Source: D37C17 sp964551815 (lineage in GTDB: Bacteria; Fidelibacterota; Marinisomatia; SCGC-AAA003-L08; D37C17). From it: a stretch of 31,038 bases of DNA. Positions 16,696-25,899 of the stretch are shown one piece after another. The DNA is taken from the NCBI GenBank assembly GCA_964551815.1, contig CAZKEL010000027.1, positions 1 to 31,038 on the forward strand, given 5' to 3'. The position numbers were made by a program, and so were the translations under genes. Each line of letters begins with the position of its first letter. The first letter of the stretch is position 1. The notes below the pieces were generated by a model. That model was given only the letters and a program-made list of their open reading frames with translations, was not told the DNA's origin and searched no databases.

Positions 16696-18123
16696 ATGTC
16701 TAATACTCAATTATACGATGCCCTTTCTGCCATAGATGTTAAAGTGGACTGGGTGGGGCTGAGAGAGGTGAAAGAAAACACTACCTACCGTATCATTCGA
16801 GATGGAAATCCCCAGGCAAACTCGCGTGATGTAAGCCACGGCATTATGGTGGAGGTATTATCAGAAGGCCAGTTTGGATATTTTGGCTGTAACAGTCTTG
16901 CCCCTGAGAAAATTCAATTAGCCGCTGAATCTGCCCTGTTACAGGCAAAGGCTGCAGCTCCTCATTCACTTTTTACCTTTAGTGATGAAGCCAGACCACC
17001 AAGCAAAGGAGAATACCAATCCCCCTTTAAATCAAAAGTTGAAGAATTATCTGCCGGTAAGTTAAACGAAATCTTGCTGCAGGCATACCGCCATTTAAAA
17101 GTAAATGACCATATTGTTTCTGCCACTGCCATGGGAATGATTATCGAAACGGATATCAATTTTGTAAGCTCTAATGGTTCTGACACCCGTCAGTCATTTC
17201 TCATGGTGCAGTCGGACTATTCCGCAACTGCTCACAAAAGAGCGGAATATCAACGCAGATCTGATAACCACTGTCTGCAAATAGGTATGGAAGAATTTGA
17301 AATAGATGCTGTATTGGCACGGGCTGTAAGGGTAGGAGAACAAGCCCTCGAGCTCCTGAATGCTGAAGAATGCCCAACAGAAACCACTCATCTGGTATTG
17401 GCTCCTGATCAAATGATGCTGCAGATTCATGAATCAGTGGGTCATGCTCTGGAAGTGGACAGAATTTTAGGAGATGAACGCAATTACGCTGGTTGGTCAT
17501 TCGTCAGGGAAAAGGATTTTGGAAACCTCCAATATGGCTCAGATCTCATGAATATCACCTTTGATCCTACCGTAGATGGACAATTTGCCTGTTACGGTTA
17601 TGATGACGGGGGACTTAAAGCAGAAAGAGACTTCATCATAAAAGACGGCGTGCTTCTGAAAGGGTTGGGCGGCAGGGAAAGCCAGCTTCGGTCCGGTGTA
17701 CCGGGAGTGGCTAATTTCAGATCATCCTCCTGGAACCGTGCCCCCATTGACCGCATGGCAAATTTGAATTTAGAACCGGGGGATTCCTCTTTCGATGAAG
17801 TCATATCTGCAGTGGATCACGGGGTCTATATGGAAACCAACCGCTCCTGGTCAATAGACGATTACCGCAATAAATTTCAATTTGGCTGCGAATATGGGAA
17901 ACTTATTGAAAAGGGGAAACTCACTAAAACGGTGAAGAACCCCAATTACCGGGGTATTTCTAATCCATTCTGGAACAGCCTGAAAATGCTGGGAAACCAG
18001 GAAACTTTTGGAGTGTACGGTACCCCTTATTGCGGCAAGGGTGAACCTAATCAGGCAATTAGGGTGGGACATGCTTCCCCCCTCTGCCTCTTTGAGAATG
18101 TAGAAGTGTTTGGGGGAGTGTGA
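16696..18123 (+). CDS. tldD: TldD-family zinc metalloprotease, copy 1
   Basis: The ATG at 16696 was chosen because GGAG lies 6 nt upstream; the open frame before it runs through non-coding-looking sequence. The 475-residue product carries the TldD active-site motif H245-E-S-V-G-H250 (HExxxH) followed by A-L-E-V-D-R, with later family landmarks such as C-Y-G-Y-D-D-G-G, F-R-S-S-S-W-N-R and V-Y-M-E-T-N-R-S-W-S-I-D-D. In E. coli TldD and TldE form a cytoplasmic heterodimer that degrades unfolded or modified peptides and processes microcin B17. It forms the first half of pair 1 with the gene 52 bp downstream. Substrates here are unknown. Confidence 0.9.
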   Translation: MSNTQLYDALSAIDVKVDWVGLREVKENTTYRIIRDGNPQANSRDVSHGIMVEVLSEGQFGYFGCNSLAPEKIQLAAESALLQAKAAAPHSLFTFSDEARPPSKGEYQSPFKSKVEELSAGKLNEILLQAYRHLKVNDHIVSATAMGMIIETDINFVSSNGSDTRQSFLMVQSDYSATAHKRAEYQRRSDNHCLQIGMEEFEIDAVLARAVRVGEQALELLNAEECPTETTHLVLAPDQMMLQIHESVGHALEVDRILGDERNYAGWSFVREKDFGNLQYGSDLMNITFDPTVDGQFACYGYDDGGLKAERDFIIKDGVLLKGLGGRESQLRSGVPGVANFRSSSWNRAPIDRMANLNLEPGDSSFDEVISAVDHGVYMETNRSWSIDDYRNKFQFGCEYGKLIEKGKLTKTVKNPNYRGISNPFWNSLKMLGNQETFGVYGTPYCGKGEPNQAIRVGHASPLCLFENVEVFGGV

Positions 18124-18175
18124 TTTTTAATTAGAAATGAAGAATAAGAAATGAAAAATTAAACAATCAATTGAT

Positions 18176-19498
18176 ATGAAAAACCAATTTAACCAATTAT
18201 CAGAAAATCTTTTAAACAGCCTCCACCAAGGTGAACATCTAAAAATCGGGGTATCCGGTGAAAGCAGCCAGTTCATTCGTTTTAGCCAGTCAAAAGTACG
18301 GCAGTCGGGTCTGGTGGAGGATGCTGCAATAAACATCACCCTCATCAAGGATGACCAAACCTGCAGTGGCAGCTTCACCTTAACAGGAGATATTGCAAAT
18401 GATGAATTATTAGCAGTATCTGAATTGAATCGTTTAAGGGAAGAAGTGGATACATTGCCTAAAGACCCTTTTATTGTCCTCCCTGAAAACAGTGGTTCCA
18501 GTAATGAAACCCATGAGGGAGTATTGCTGCCAGCTGAAAAAGCAGTTGAGAGTTTATGTCCTGCCATGGATGGGGTAGATTTAGCAGGCATCTGGGCATC
18601 AGGCAGAATTTATGCAGGCAATGCTAATTCTGCAGGACAAAAACATTGGTTTGAAACAGACACCTTTTCTCTGGACTATTCACTCATTACCTCTGATGAA
18701 AAAATGGTGAAAGGTACTTATGCAGGCAGCCATTGGAATCAGTCGGATTACGAGAAAAATATGGCAAAGTCCATAGCAAAACTGCGTATGATGGAAAAAT
18801 CCGCAAAAAAAATTGAACCCGGGAAATATCGTACCTATATTGCACCTGCAGGGGTGGCGGATATCGTAGGGATGTTCTCCTGGGGCGGCGTAAGCGAAGC
18901 CTCCATTCAGCAAGGCGATAGCGCCCTCTGTAAAATGCGTGAAAATGATATGAAACTTTCTGATTGTTTCTCTTTAAAAGAAGATTTTGGATCAGGCTTT
19001 GTACCACGCTTTAATTGTAACGGGGAATTAGCTCCTCAGCAATTAGACCTCATATTAAATGGAAGCCTGAAAAATACCCTGGTGAGCAGTCGCAGTGCCA
19101 AAGAGTATGGAGTCACCTCTAATTTTGCAGGAGAGGATGAAGGACTTAGAGCGCCAGTGTTGAATCCCGGTGAATTGGATGAAGATGCAGTCGTATCTAA
19201 ATTGGGTACTGGGCTTTATCTTTCTAATCTACATTATTTGAATTGGAGTGACCGCCCGGGAGGCCGCATTACCGGTATGACCCGATATGCATGCTTTTGG
19301 GTAGAGAACGGGGAAGTCATTGCACCCATTGACAATATGCGTTTTGATGACAGCATCTATAGTTTTTTTGGTGATAATCTTGAAGGGGTGACAAATAAAG
19401 CACATTTAATGCCATCCGTTGAAACCTATGACGGTAGAGAGTTAGGCGGCATATCCTGCCCGGGGATTTTGCTAAAGTCTTTCGAGTTGACATTATAA
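18176..19498 (+). CDS. pmbA: TldE/PmbA-family protein, copy 1
   Basis: The 440-residue product lacks HExxxH, as the TldE subunit should. It shows the family's C-terminal half: W-G-G-V-S-E-A-S-I-Q-Q-G-D-S-A-L, the K-E-Y-G-V-T-S-N-F region, G-T-G-L-Y-L-S-N-L-H-Y-L-N-W-S-D and N-G-E-V-I-A-P-I-D-N-M-R-F-D-D. It most likely shapes the TldD1 active-site chamber. The start is ATG 18176 with only a weak upstream RBS. The 52-bp spacer before it is A-rich with a repeated AGAAATGAA-like word. It is co-directional with TldD1, so co-transcription is likely. Confidence 0.88.
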   Translation: MKNQFNQLSENLLNSLHQGEHLKIGVSGESSQFIRFSQSKVRQSGLVEDAAINITLIKDDQTCSGSFTLTGDIANDELLAVSELNRLREEVDTLPKDPFIVLPENSGSSNETHEGVLLPAEKAVESLCPAMDGVDLAGIWASGRIYAGNANSAGQKHWFETDTFSLDYSLITSDEKMVKGTYAGSHWNQSDYEKNMAKSIAKLRMMEKSAKKIEPGKYRTYIAPAGVADIVGMFSWGGVSEASIQQGDSALCKMRENDMKLSDCFSLKEDFGSGFVPRFNCNGELAPQQLDLILNGSLKNTLVSSRSAKEYGVTSNFAGEDEGLRAPVLNPGELDEDAVVSKLGTGLYLSNLHYLNWSDRPGGRITGMTRYACFWVENGEVIAPIDNMRFDDSIYSFFGDNLEGVTNKAHLMPSVETYDGRELGGISCPGILLKSFELTL

Positions 19499-19502
19499 AT
19501 TG

Positions 19503-19581
19503 ACCCCTCGCCCTACCTCTACCCGAGGAGAGGAGTATTTTACACAAACGCTTACCTCTGGACTTCTTCTCCCTGAGGGGT
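19503..19581. repeat. Intergenic inverted-repeat stretch between the two TldD/TldE pairs
   Basis: The segment is bounded by ACCCCTC (19503-19509) and its inverse GAGGGGT (19575-19581). Inside is a hairpin, CCTCT at 19516-19520 pairing with AGAGG at 19529-19533, followed by AGTATTTT. It is pyrimidine-rich and unlike neighbouring coding DNA. It could be a degraded small repeat or a weak terminator separating pair 1 from pair 2. Confidence 0.3.
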
Positions 19582-19630
19582 AAACAGAAATGACAAATTT
19601 TAATTTCGAAATATAATAAGGGAATAACAC

Positions 19631-21013
19631 ATGAAACACGAATCACTGAACCAGTTTAAAGATAGCTTTGCCCATTATACGGAACTGCGGGCTCAGGAGA
19701 ACCGCAATAATAGGGTCACCCTCACCAATGGAGATGTTACCGGAAATGTAAATGCGGTAACAAGCGGGATTTCCGCCCGGGTGTATAAAGATGGAAACTG
19801 GGGGTTTTCTTCCAATCCCGAAATTTCTGATGAAAGTATCACCAGAGCTGTAAAAGCATCCACAGATAATGTTCAGTTCATGAATAAAAAGGATACTTCC
19901 CGCTGTGGTATTTTCCTCCCGGAAACCCAGGCAAATTATGAGATGGATTTCACCACCCTTCAAAATCGCCAGACTCAAAAATACTGGGTAGACTATCTCC
20001 GTGATATAGATGGCTATATTGAAAAGAAATATCCCGAACTCCTTTCCCGTAATATTGTATTAGGAAGTTTGGACATGGAGAAATCACTTTTTACCTCAGA
20101 TGGTTCTGAGTCCTATTCCATGACACCCCGGGCTTTATTGTTTATAATGATTTCCATTGAAAAAGGCGGTGCTCCCGTAAGCGTAATGGATGTCTGGGGA
20201 GGGCTGGGGCAACTAGAAGATAAATTCTCTGAACCTGCAGAATTTTACAAGGAAGTAGATGTATTAGTAGAGAAATTGAAAAAGAAAGCAAATGGAGTTC
20301 ATCCTGAAGCCGGGACTAAAGATGTCATTTTAGATGCTGACTTGGCAGGAATTTTAGCTCATGAGGCTATTGGCCATACCACTGAAGCGGATTTTGTAAT
20401 GGGCGGTTCTGTTGCCGGGGACTATCTGAATCAGCAGGTAGCCAGTCCATTAGTGACTTTAATTGACTATGCCAATACATTTGATGGTAATACCTGCCCT
20501 GTACCTGTTTATGTGGATGATGAGGGGACACAGTCAGATGATGTTGTAATTATTGAAAATGGAATCCTGAAAAGCTACATGCACAATAAAGACAGTGCCC
20601 GTCATTTTGAAATGAAACCCACGGGGAATGCTAGAGCCTATGAATTTTCCGATGAACCCCTCATCCGCATGCGTAATACCGCCTTTGTTCCCGGAACCAG
20701 CAGCTTGGAAGAAATGATTGCCTCCATTGATGATGGTTACTATTTAAAACGCAGTAGCAACGGTCAGGCAGATTCCACCAGTGAATTCATGTTTGGTATC
20801 GGAATGGGTTACGAAATTAAAAATGGTAAAATCGGGCAGGCGATTAAAGATACAACCATATCCGGGGTAGCTTTTGATGTATTAAAAACGGTAGATATGG
20901 TTTCTTCTGATATGGTGTGGAGTGCCGGAGGAATGTGCGGTAAGAAACAGTGGATTCCCGTTGGAATGGGCGGCCCTGCCATTAAATGTAAAGTCAATAT
21001 TGGAGGCAGATAA
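19631..21013 (+). CDS. tldD: TldD-family zinc metalloprotease, copy 2
   Basis: The 460-residue product has the canonical H244-E-A-I-G-H249-T-T-E-A-D motif in place of copy 1's H-E-S-V-G-H. Typical TldD landmarks follow: V-Y-V-D-D-E-G-T, N-G-I-L-K-S-Y-M-H, G-N-A-R-A-Y and G-Q-A-D-S-T-S-E-F-M-F. AAGGGA lies about 7 nt upstream of ATG 19631. It is clearly diverged from copy 1, so the pairs are not a recent duplication. The stop at 21013 directly abuts the next ATG (21014), so this pair is more tightly coupled than pair 1. A metallopeptidase acting with its own TldE partner is the expected role. Confidence 0.9.
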   Translation: MKHESLNQFKDSFAHYTELRAQENRNNRVTLTNGDVTGNVNAVTSGISARVYKDGNWGFSSNPEISDESITRAVKASTDNVQFMNKKDTSRCGIFLPETQANYEMDFTTLQNRQTQKYWVDYLRDIDGYIEKKYPELLSRNIVLGSLDMEKSLFTSDGSESYSMTPRALLFIMISIEKGGAPVSVMDVWGGLGQLEDKFSEPAEFYKEVDVLVEKLKKKANGVHPEAGTKDVILDADLAGILAHEAIGHTTEADFVMGGSVAGDYLNQQVASPLVTLIDYANTFDGNTCPVPVYVDDEGTQSDDVVIIENGILKSYMHNKDSARHFEMKPTGNARAYEFSDEPLIRMRNTAFVPGTSSLEEMIASIDDGYYLKRSSNGQADSTSEFMFGIGMGYEIKNGKIGQAIKDTTISGVAFDVLKTVDMVSSDMVWSAGGMCGKKQWIPVGMGGPAIKCKVNIGGR

Positions 21014-22300
21014 ATGGAAAGAAATGAACTTTTACATTATTGTATTGATAAATTAAAAAGGGCAGGTGCTGAAAAAGTTGAATGTTCTGTATCCTTTTCT
21101 GAAAAAAAGGAGTTGAATATTGACAGCGGTGAGATGACCCTGCTGCGTACTACTTTTAATACCAGTTTGGGAATATCTGTAATCAAGGATCAGAAAAAAG
21201 GATCAACTTCCATTAATAAAACAGATAAGGGCAGCATTGATCAGGCAGTTGAACAGGTGATGGAATTAGCAAAAGCTTCTCAACCAGATGAAGCATTAGA
21301 CATTGCAGAGAAACAACCAACCAAGTCTTTTTCAAAGGGAGATGAAACTGCCGATCTGGATAGCATGTACAACCGCATGGAAGAATTTCTTGGATATGTG
21401 AATTCTACCTATCCCACGGTTAATTTAGAGCAGGCAGTCCTGGATTTTACCTACTCTCGATCCTACTTTCAAAATTCAAATGGTGTAAATTTTGATATTA
21501 ATAAGGGTATGTATGGATTTTATCCCGGATTTTTATCCAAGGATGGTAAAGACACATCTTCCATGAACGGAACCTTTTTTTCAGCTCTGAATCTGGATAA
21601 ACCGCTTCACAAGTACTGCTCAATAGATACCCTCTTGAAACAATCCACTGAACAGATACGTACTCAGCAGGTACAGAATAAATTTGTAGGTGATGTGGTG
21701 GTCACTCCCGATTGCGTCAGTGATTTTCTGGGATTTATCACCACAGATATCAGCGATGGAAAAATGATAACGGGCAATTCCCTTTTCAAAGACAAACTGA
21801 ATGAACAGATAACCCATCCGGGGTTGACTCTTCATTCACACCCTGTTTCAGAAGAAATATGCGACGGCTATTTTGTCACTGATGACGGATATATTGCTGA
21901 AAACAATACCATCATTGATAAGGGAGTGCTGAAAACCCACCTCCTGAGTCTGTATGGCTCCCGGAAATTAGGAAAGTCTCGGGCTGTTAATGATGGTGAC
22001 GCTTACCTTGTTGACCCTGGTAGTATGTCTCGAGATTCCATCATCAGCGGAATTGACAAAGGAGTCTTGCTGGCACGGTTTTCAGGTGGGAACCCAGCTA
22101 ATAATGGAGATTTTTCGGGAGTAGCAAAAAACAGCTATTATATTGAAGATGGAGAGATTAAATATCCTATTTCTGAAACTATGGTTTCAGGCAACATTCG
22201 GGAAATGTTTGAAAATATGGGGGAAGTGTCAAAAGACAGAGTAGATTTTGGCTACTGCATCTTCCCCTGGATATCTTTTAAAGGCTTAACAGTATCTTAA
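21014..22300 (+). CDS. pmbA: TldE/PmbA-family protein, copy 2
   Basis: The 428-residue product has no HExxxH and carries PmbA features: V-E-C-S-V-S-F-S-E-K-K-E-L at the N terminus, V-V-V-T-P-D-C-V-S-D-F-L-G-F in the middle, then H-S-H-P-V-S-E-E-I-C-D-G-Y and F-S-G-G-N-P-A-N-N-G-D-F-S-G-V-A-K-N-S-Y-Y at the C-terminal half. It starts on the base after the TldD2 stop, which shows translational coupling and supports a heterodimer. Its 3' end lies 1 bp from the convergent PDZ-barrel gene. Confidence 0.88.
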   Translation: MERNELLHYCIDKLKRAGAEKVECSVSFSEKKELNIDSGEMTLLRTTFNTSLGISVIKDQKKGSTSINKTDKGSIDQAVEQVMELAKASQPDEALDIAEKQPTKSFSKGDETADLDSMYNRMEEFLGYVNSTYPTVNLEQAVLDFTYSRSYFQNSNGVNFDINKGMYGFYPGFLSKDGKDTSSMNGTFFSALNLDKPLHKYCSIDTLLKQSTEQIRTQQVQNKFVGDVVVTPDCVSDFLGFITTDISDGKMITGNSLFKDKLNEQITHPGLTLHSHPVSEEICDGYFVTDDGYIAENNTIIDKGVLKTHLLSLYGSRKLGKSRAVNDGDAYLVDPGSMSRDSIISGIDKGVLLARFSGGNPANNGDFSGVAKNSYYIEDGEIKYPISETMVSGNIREMFENMGEVSKDRVDFGYCIFPWISFKGLTVS

Positions 22301-22301
22301 A

Positions 22302-23423
22302 TTAAAATCCAAACCAAATTGCAAGGGAGAGAGATTGTCCGTTGAAAGGTGAAGGAGAATCACCAGCTATGTTCATTCCAAAAGTGGAATCAGTCCAGGA
22401 ATTATCAGCTGAATAAGCGAGGAGCTGCCCCACACCGGCTCTGATGCCTACCCAATTTTTAATACGAACCAATACCCCTACTTCCGGATAAAAAGTGAAA
22501 TAGGATTTAGAATATTTAGCGTAGGAGTTGGTACCAATACTATCCCATGAATAGGTCCCATCTGTATTGGCAACTTCTACAATGGTTTCACCTCCACCCA
22601 GGGTAGTGCCTATATCCAACACCACTCTTTCTGTCAGGATGGGGATTTTTTTAAGAAGGGATACACCGGCAAAACCAGACTCCACCTTCAGGGTAGTCTT
22701 CGTATAGTTGGTATCAATAGAAGGAATTGATTGGGTATATAACATGCCTGCTCCCATACCTCCCATAAACCAGCCTTTACCAATATTCCCCATTCCACCT
22801 CCACCATACATGACAGCATTATCAGAGGTGAGAGGAGACAGGCCATATTGTGATATAAGGGAGTTAATTTCTGAAAAGTCATAATCCAGTTTGATCACGC
22901 AGGTGTATCCACCACCATATCCGGGTGACAGTTTTTTCTTCTTTTTTCCGGATTTACTGATATAAAAATCATCTTCATCCTCATCCTCTTTTTCCTTGGG
23001 GGGATGAAAAGTCAAATTGGTGGTATTGATTTTCTCATTACGGAAAAATGTAATTTCAACCATATCACCAATTTGTTTGGTATTCCTTAAACTGATGAGA
23101 TGATCTTCATAACGCACCTGTTCTCCATCAAATTCCATAATGATGTCATCATCTGTCAAACCTGCTTTATGAGCATTTGAGCCGCTAATTACACCGCTGA
23201 TTTTTACACCATAACAATGGGGATAGTGCATTTCATAAGCGGTTTCAAAGTCGATATCTTCCAGATACAAACCCAATTTCACTTTTTCATCAGTACCATA
23301 TTCGTCTTCGTTTAGTTCAAACTTGATTTTTGTCTCCAAGGTATGTTTTTCATCACCTTCCTGAGTAAAAACCAACGCTGTTAAAACTACAAAACCGATG
23401 ATATATAGATAATTTGCATTCAT
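22302..23423 (-). CDS. Exported PDZ-domain protein with predicted outer-membrane barrel
   Basis: The 373-residue product has a signal peptide (about 1-20; AAAGGA RBS 7 nt before the ATG). A PDZ-like domain spans about 50-145 (G-V-K-I-S-G-V-I-S-G-S-N-A-H-K-A-G-L-T-D, D-D-I-I-M-E-F-D-G). A short Asp/Glu/Lys-rich linker (about 148-170, E-D-E-D-E-D-D then K-K-K-K-K) follows, then a Gly-rich beta-strand region ending L-A-I-W-F-G-F, the aromatic C terminus of outer-membrane barrels. No protease residues are visible, so the PDZ domain probably binds a protein tail. The PDZ-plus-barrel arrangement is unusual. Function unknown. Confidence 0.7.
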   Translation of the reverse strand: MNANYLYIIGFVVLTALVFTQEGDEKHTLETKIKFELNEDEYGTDEKVKLGLYLEDIDFETAYEMHYPHCYGVKISGVISGSNAHKAGLTDDDIIMEFDGEQVRYEDHLISLRNTKQIGDMVEITFFRNEKINTTNLTFHPPKEKEDEDEDDFYISKSGKKKKKLSPGYGGGYTCVIKLDYDFSEINSLISQYGLSPLTSDNAVMYGGGGMGNIGKGWFMGGMGAGMLYTQSIPSIDTNYTKTTLKVESGFAGVSLLKKIPILTERVVLDIGTTLGGGETIVEVANTDGTYSWDSIGTNSYAKYSKSYFTFYPEVGVLVRIKNWVGIRAGVGQLLAYSADNSWTDSTFGMNIAGDSPSPFNGQSLSLAIWFGF

Positions 23424-23475
23424 TTTATTATCCTTTCTTTTAGAGATTTAAGATTATTTTTAATATTAGGCAGGA

Positions 23476-24711
23476 CTATTCTAACATCCGCACCACCATT
23501 CCTGACCTCAGTTTTGGTTCGAACCAAGTGGATTTAGGAGGCATGACTTTTCCGGAATCTGCTACAGAAAGCAACTGCTCAATTTTTATTGGAGGAAGGG
23601 CAAAGGCAACCATACAATCCGATTGACACCGACGCTCTAATTCCCTCATTCCCCTAATTCCACCCACAAAATCTATGCGATTATTAGTTCTGGGGTCATC
23701 AATCCCTAAAACCGGACATAAAAGGTGTGACTGTAATATGGCAGCATTCAAACCATCAACAGGCTCATCGGACAAAATATTATTATTGGGTGTAAGCAGG
23801 TACCATTGGCAATTCAACAGCATAGCAATTTTATACGCAGGCAGTGGGGAAGGAAGATCCGAAACAGGAGAGAGGGAAAAATTTTGTTGAACATGTTCTA
23901 AGAATTGCTCCGTTTTAAAACCATTCAAATCTTTCACCACTCGATTATAATCTAAAATTTGAACTTCATCATTTGGAAAGATCACCGAGAGAAAAAAGTT
24001 ATATGCTTCCTTTCCATTATGGGATTGGTTGGTTTCTTTTTTAAGTTTCTGAACTCTGGATGCTGAAGCAGCTCTGTGGTGACCATCGGCAATATACAAA
24101 TCAGCAACGGACTCAAAGAATTGTTTCAACTTCTTTATTTGTTGTGGATGGTTGATTTTCCATAAAGTATGGATGGTATTATCTTCTGAAGTAAAGGAAG
24201 TCTCCGGAGCAGCACAAACCATATCCTCAATTGTTAATTTGAAATTGTTGGAATTTCTAAAAGTGAGAAAAACAGGTCCTGTATTTGCGTTGGTAATATA
24301 AATATGTCTGGTTCGATCATTTTCCTTATCAGGTCTGGTGAATTCATGTTTTTTTATAGTACCAGTATTATATTCATCAATTGAAACGCCAGCCACCACC
24401 CCTGTTTGAATATGTTCTCCCATTTGAATTTGGTATAAATATAAACAGGGAGATTCATCCTGAATCAGGTTTCCATTCTCAATAAATAAGTCTAAATTTG
24501 ATTTCCCATGTAAGTGGAGATCATCTCCTTTGGGTTCATTGCCGGAAGTAAAATCAATTTCAGGCTTGATAATTCGTAAAAAAGAATCAGAATTTCCTGA
24601 TGATATTTTTCTGGCCTCGTCAGAGGACATTACATCATAAGGAGGAGAACTCACCAATGCTGCTCTTTGTGGCGTAGGGCGGTACCCTTTAAAAGGTTGT
24701 ATAATTGCCAT
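23476..24711 (-). CDS. DUF1015 family protein
   Basis: The 411-residue product has the family's full length and hallmarks: an N-terminal P-F-K-G-Y-R-P, S-S-P-P-Y-D-V-M-S, K-K-H-E-F-T-R-P-D-K-E-N-D-R, the Y-I-A-D-G-H-H-R-A-A-S signature and a C-terminal V-M-P-P-K-S-T-W-F-E-P-K-L-R-S-G. It appears soluble and cytoplasmic. The biochemical role of DUF1015 is not known to me. It follows plsY (gap 25 bp) and precedes the PDZ-barrel gene (gap 52 bp) on the same strand, so all may share a transcript. Confidence 0.88.
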   Translation of the reverse strand: MAIIQPFKGYRPTPQRAALVSSPPYDVMSSDEARKISSGNSDSFLRIIKPEIDFTSGNEPKGDDLHLHGKSNLDLFIENGNLIQDESPCLYLYQIQMGEHIQTGVVAGVSIDEYNTGTIKKHEFTRPDKENDRTRHIYITNANTGPVFLTFRNSNNFKLTIEDMVCAAPETSFTSEDNTIHTLWKINHPQQIKKLKQFFESVADLYIADGHHRAASASRVQKLKKETNQSHNGKEAYNFFLSVIFPNDEVQILDYNRVVKDLNGFKTEQFLEHVQQNFSLSPVSDLPSPLPAYKIAMLLNCQWYLLTPNNNILSDEPVDGLNAAILQSHLLCPVLGIDDPRTNNRIDFVGGIRGMRELERRCQSDCMVAFALPPIKIEQLLSVADSGKVMPPKSTWFEPKLRSGMVVRMLE

Positions 24712-24736
24712 TTATTTTTGAATTAATGGTTACTAT

Positions 24737-25399
24737 TCAGGAATCAGCTGACTCTTCACTGTTCTCCACAGGTGTGGAATGCTTTTTAAAAACGGAACGC
24801 AGTCCTGTTTCACTTCCATTTAAAATGCGTTTAATATTTATTAAATGTTTTAAGATTCCCACTCCAAATAAAATCAATAAACAACTTAATATCAGCGGAG
24901 AATAAGAGCCTTCAATAAAAGCTAAAATAGGAATAATGGCATATAACAGAAGTGATCCCACTGCAACGAAATCAGTGATAAATGTTATCAGCATCAAAGC
25001 CAAAATGGTAATCACCCCTAACTGCAAGTTGATTGCCAGCAGCATTCCAATATAACAAGCGATGCCTTTACCGCCTCTGAAGTCTAAAAAGAAGGGAAAG
25101 ATATGCCCTAAAATAGCCCCCGTTCCTGCTAAGACCATTAATTCTGTCTCCTGATAGGCATGAGGAAAAAGTACCAATACCAGTTTAACAGGAATAAAGG
25201 CTTTCAAGACATCAATAACACCTGTAAGCACACCAAAGCTCCAGCCAAACTCTGAAGTGACATTGGAAGCACCTGCATTCCCTGAGCCCATTTCTCGGAT
25301 GTCTTTTTTTGAGACTCTTTTTGCTATGAAAAAAGAAGTCTGAAAACATCCAAATAAATACCCCAATAACAGGGAGGAAATTCCGTGTAATCCATTCAT
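24737..25399 (-). CDS. plsY: Acyl-phosphate:glycerol-3-phosphate acyltransferase PlsY
   Basis: The 220-residue membrane protein has the PlsY motifs in order: G-Y-L-F-G-C-F-Q-T-S-F near the N terminus, R-E-M-G-S-G-N-A-G-A-S-N-V, and I-L-G-H-I-F-P-F-F-L-D-F-R-G-G-K-G-I-A. About five hydrophobic helices are visible. It adds the first acyl chain to glycerol-3-phosphate from acyl-phosphate (made by PlsX) in phospholipid synthesis. The charged C-terminal tail (N-G-S-E-T-G-L-R-S-V-F-K-K-H) is slightly longer than usual. Its ATG overlaps the stop of the upstream asparaginase-like gene by 4 bp. Confidence 0.93.
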   Translation of the reverse strand: MNGLHGISSLLLGYLFGCFQTSFFIAKRVSKKDIREMGSGNAGASNVTSEFGWSFGVLTGVIDVLKAFIPVKLVLVLFPHAYQETELMVLAGTGAILGHIFPFFLDFRGGKGIACYIGMLLAINLQLGVITILALMLITFITDFVAVGSLLLYAIIPILAFIEGSYSPLILSCLLILFGVGILKHLINIKRILNGSETGLRSVFKKHSTPVENSEESADS

Positions 25400-25899
25400 T
25401 CTGTAGTCTCCAATTCTTCAAATATCCCCATTTTTTTATTTTTGCGTACATTGCCCTGTGAAAAAATCTGACCATTCATAGCAATATAGACTCCATTGTC
25501 CAATGCCTGAACAAATGACAGGGCACTGCCCATATTGAAAAGTCCGTCGGAGCTGCCAAACTTGAAAGGTATCATGGCACCGGTGAGAACAATGGTTTTA
25601 TCCCGAGTATTTTCAGCAAGGATTCTTGCCGTTTCCACCATGGTATCCGTGCCGTGGGTAATGACAATTTTAGAATTATCAGTTTGGACACATTTTTCAA
25701 TAATATACTGTCGTTCAGTAGCAGACATTTTCAGACTGTCCACCATCATCAAGGTTTCAATATCCACATTTACCTGACTTCGTCCCAGCTCCAGTAATTC
25801 ATACATGTGGGTATTCTTGAAGTATAATTCACCTGTAAGTTCGTTATACTCTTTATCAAAAGTACCACCGGTTATAAATATTTTTATTCTTGAATTCAA
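25396..25899 (-). CDS. Single-domain asparaginase homologue
   Basis: The 167-residue product covers only the N-terminal domain of L-asparaginases. It has the first catalytic Thr motif (T-G-G-T-F-D-K, about residue 10) and the second (I-T-H-G-T-D-T-M-V, about 80). The C-terminal domain that completes the active site in full-length enzymes is missing. Such short proteins exist in other bacteria as a separate group, so this is probably natural and not truncated. The start is TTG 25899 (no upstream ATG), giving M-N-S-R-I-K-I-F. It overlaps plsY by 4 bp (ATGA) and is divergent from the symporter gene. Activity and substrate are uncertain. Confidence 0.82.
   Translation of the reverse strand: MNSRIKIFITGGTFDKEYNELTGELYFKNTHMYELLELGRSQVNVDIETLMMVDSLKMSATERQYIIEKCVQTDNSKIVITHGTDTMVETARILAENTRDKTIVLTGAMIPFKFGSSDGLFNMGSALSFVQALDNGVYIAMNGQIFSQGNVRKNKKMGIFEELETTE

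Noticed and set aside
18124..18175. A-rich spacer with repeated AGAAATGAA-like words as a regulatory repeat
   Set aside because: It is short, low-complexity and imperfect. Nothing shows it is more than AT-rich intergenic drift.
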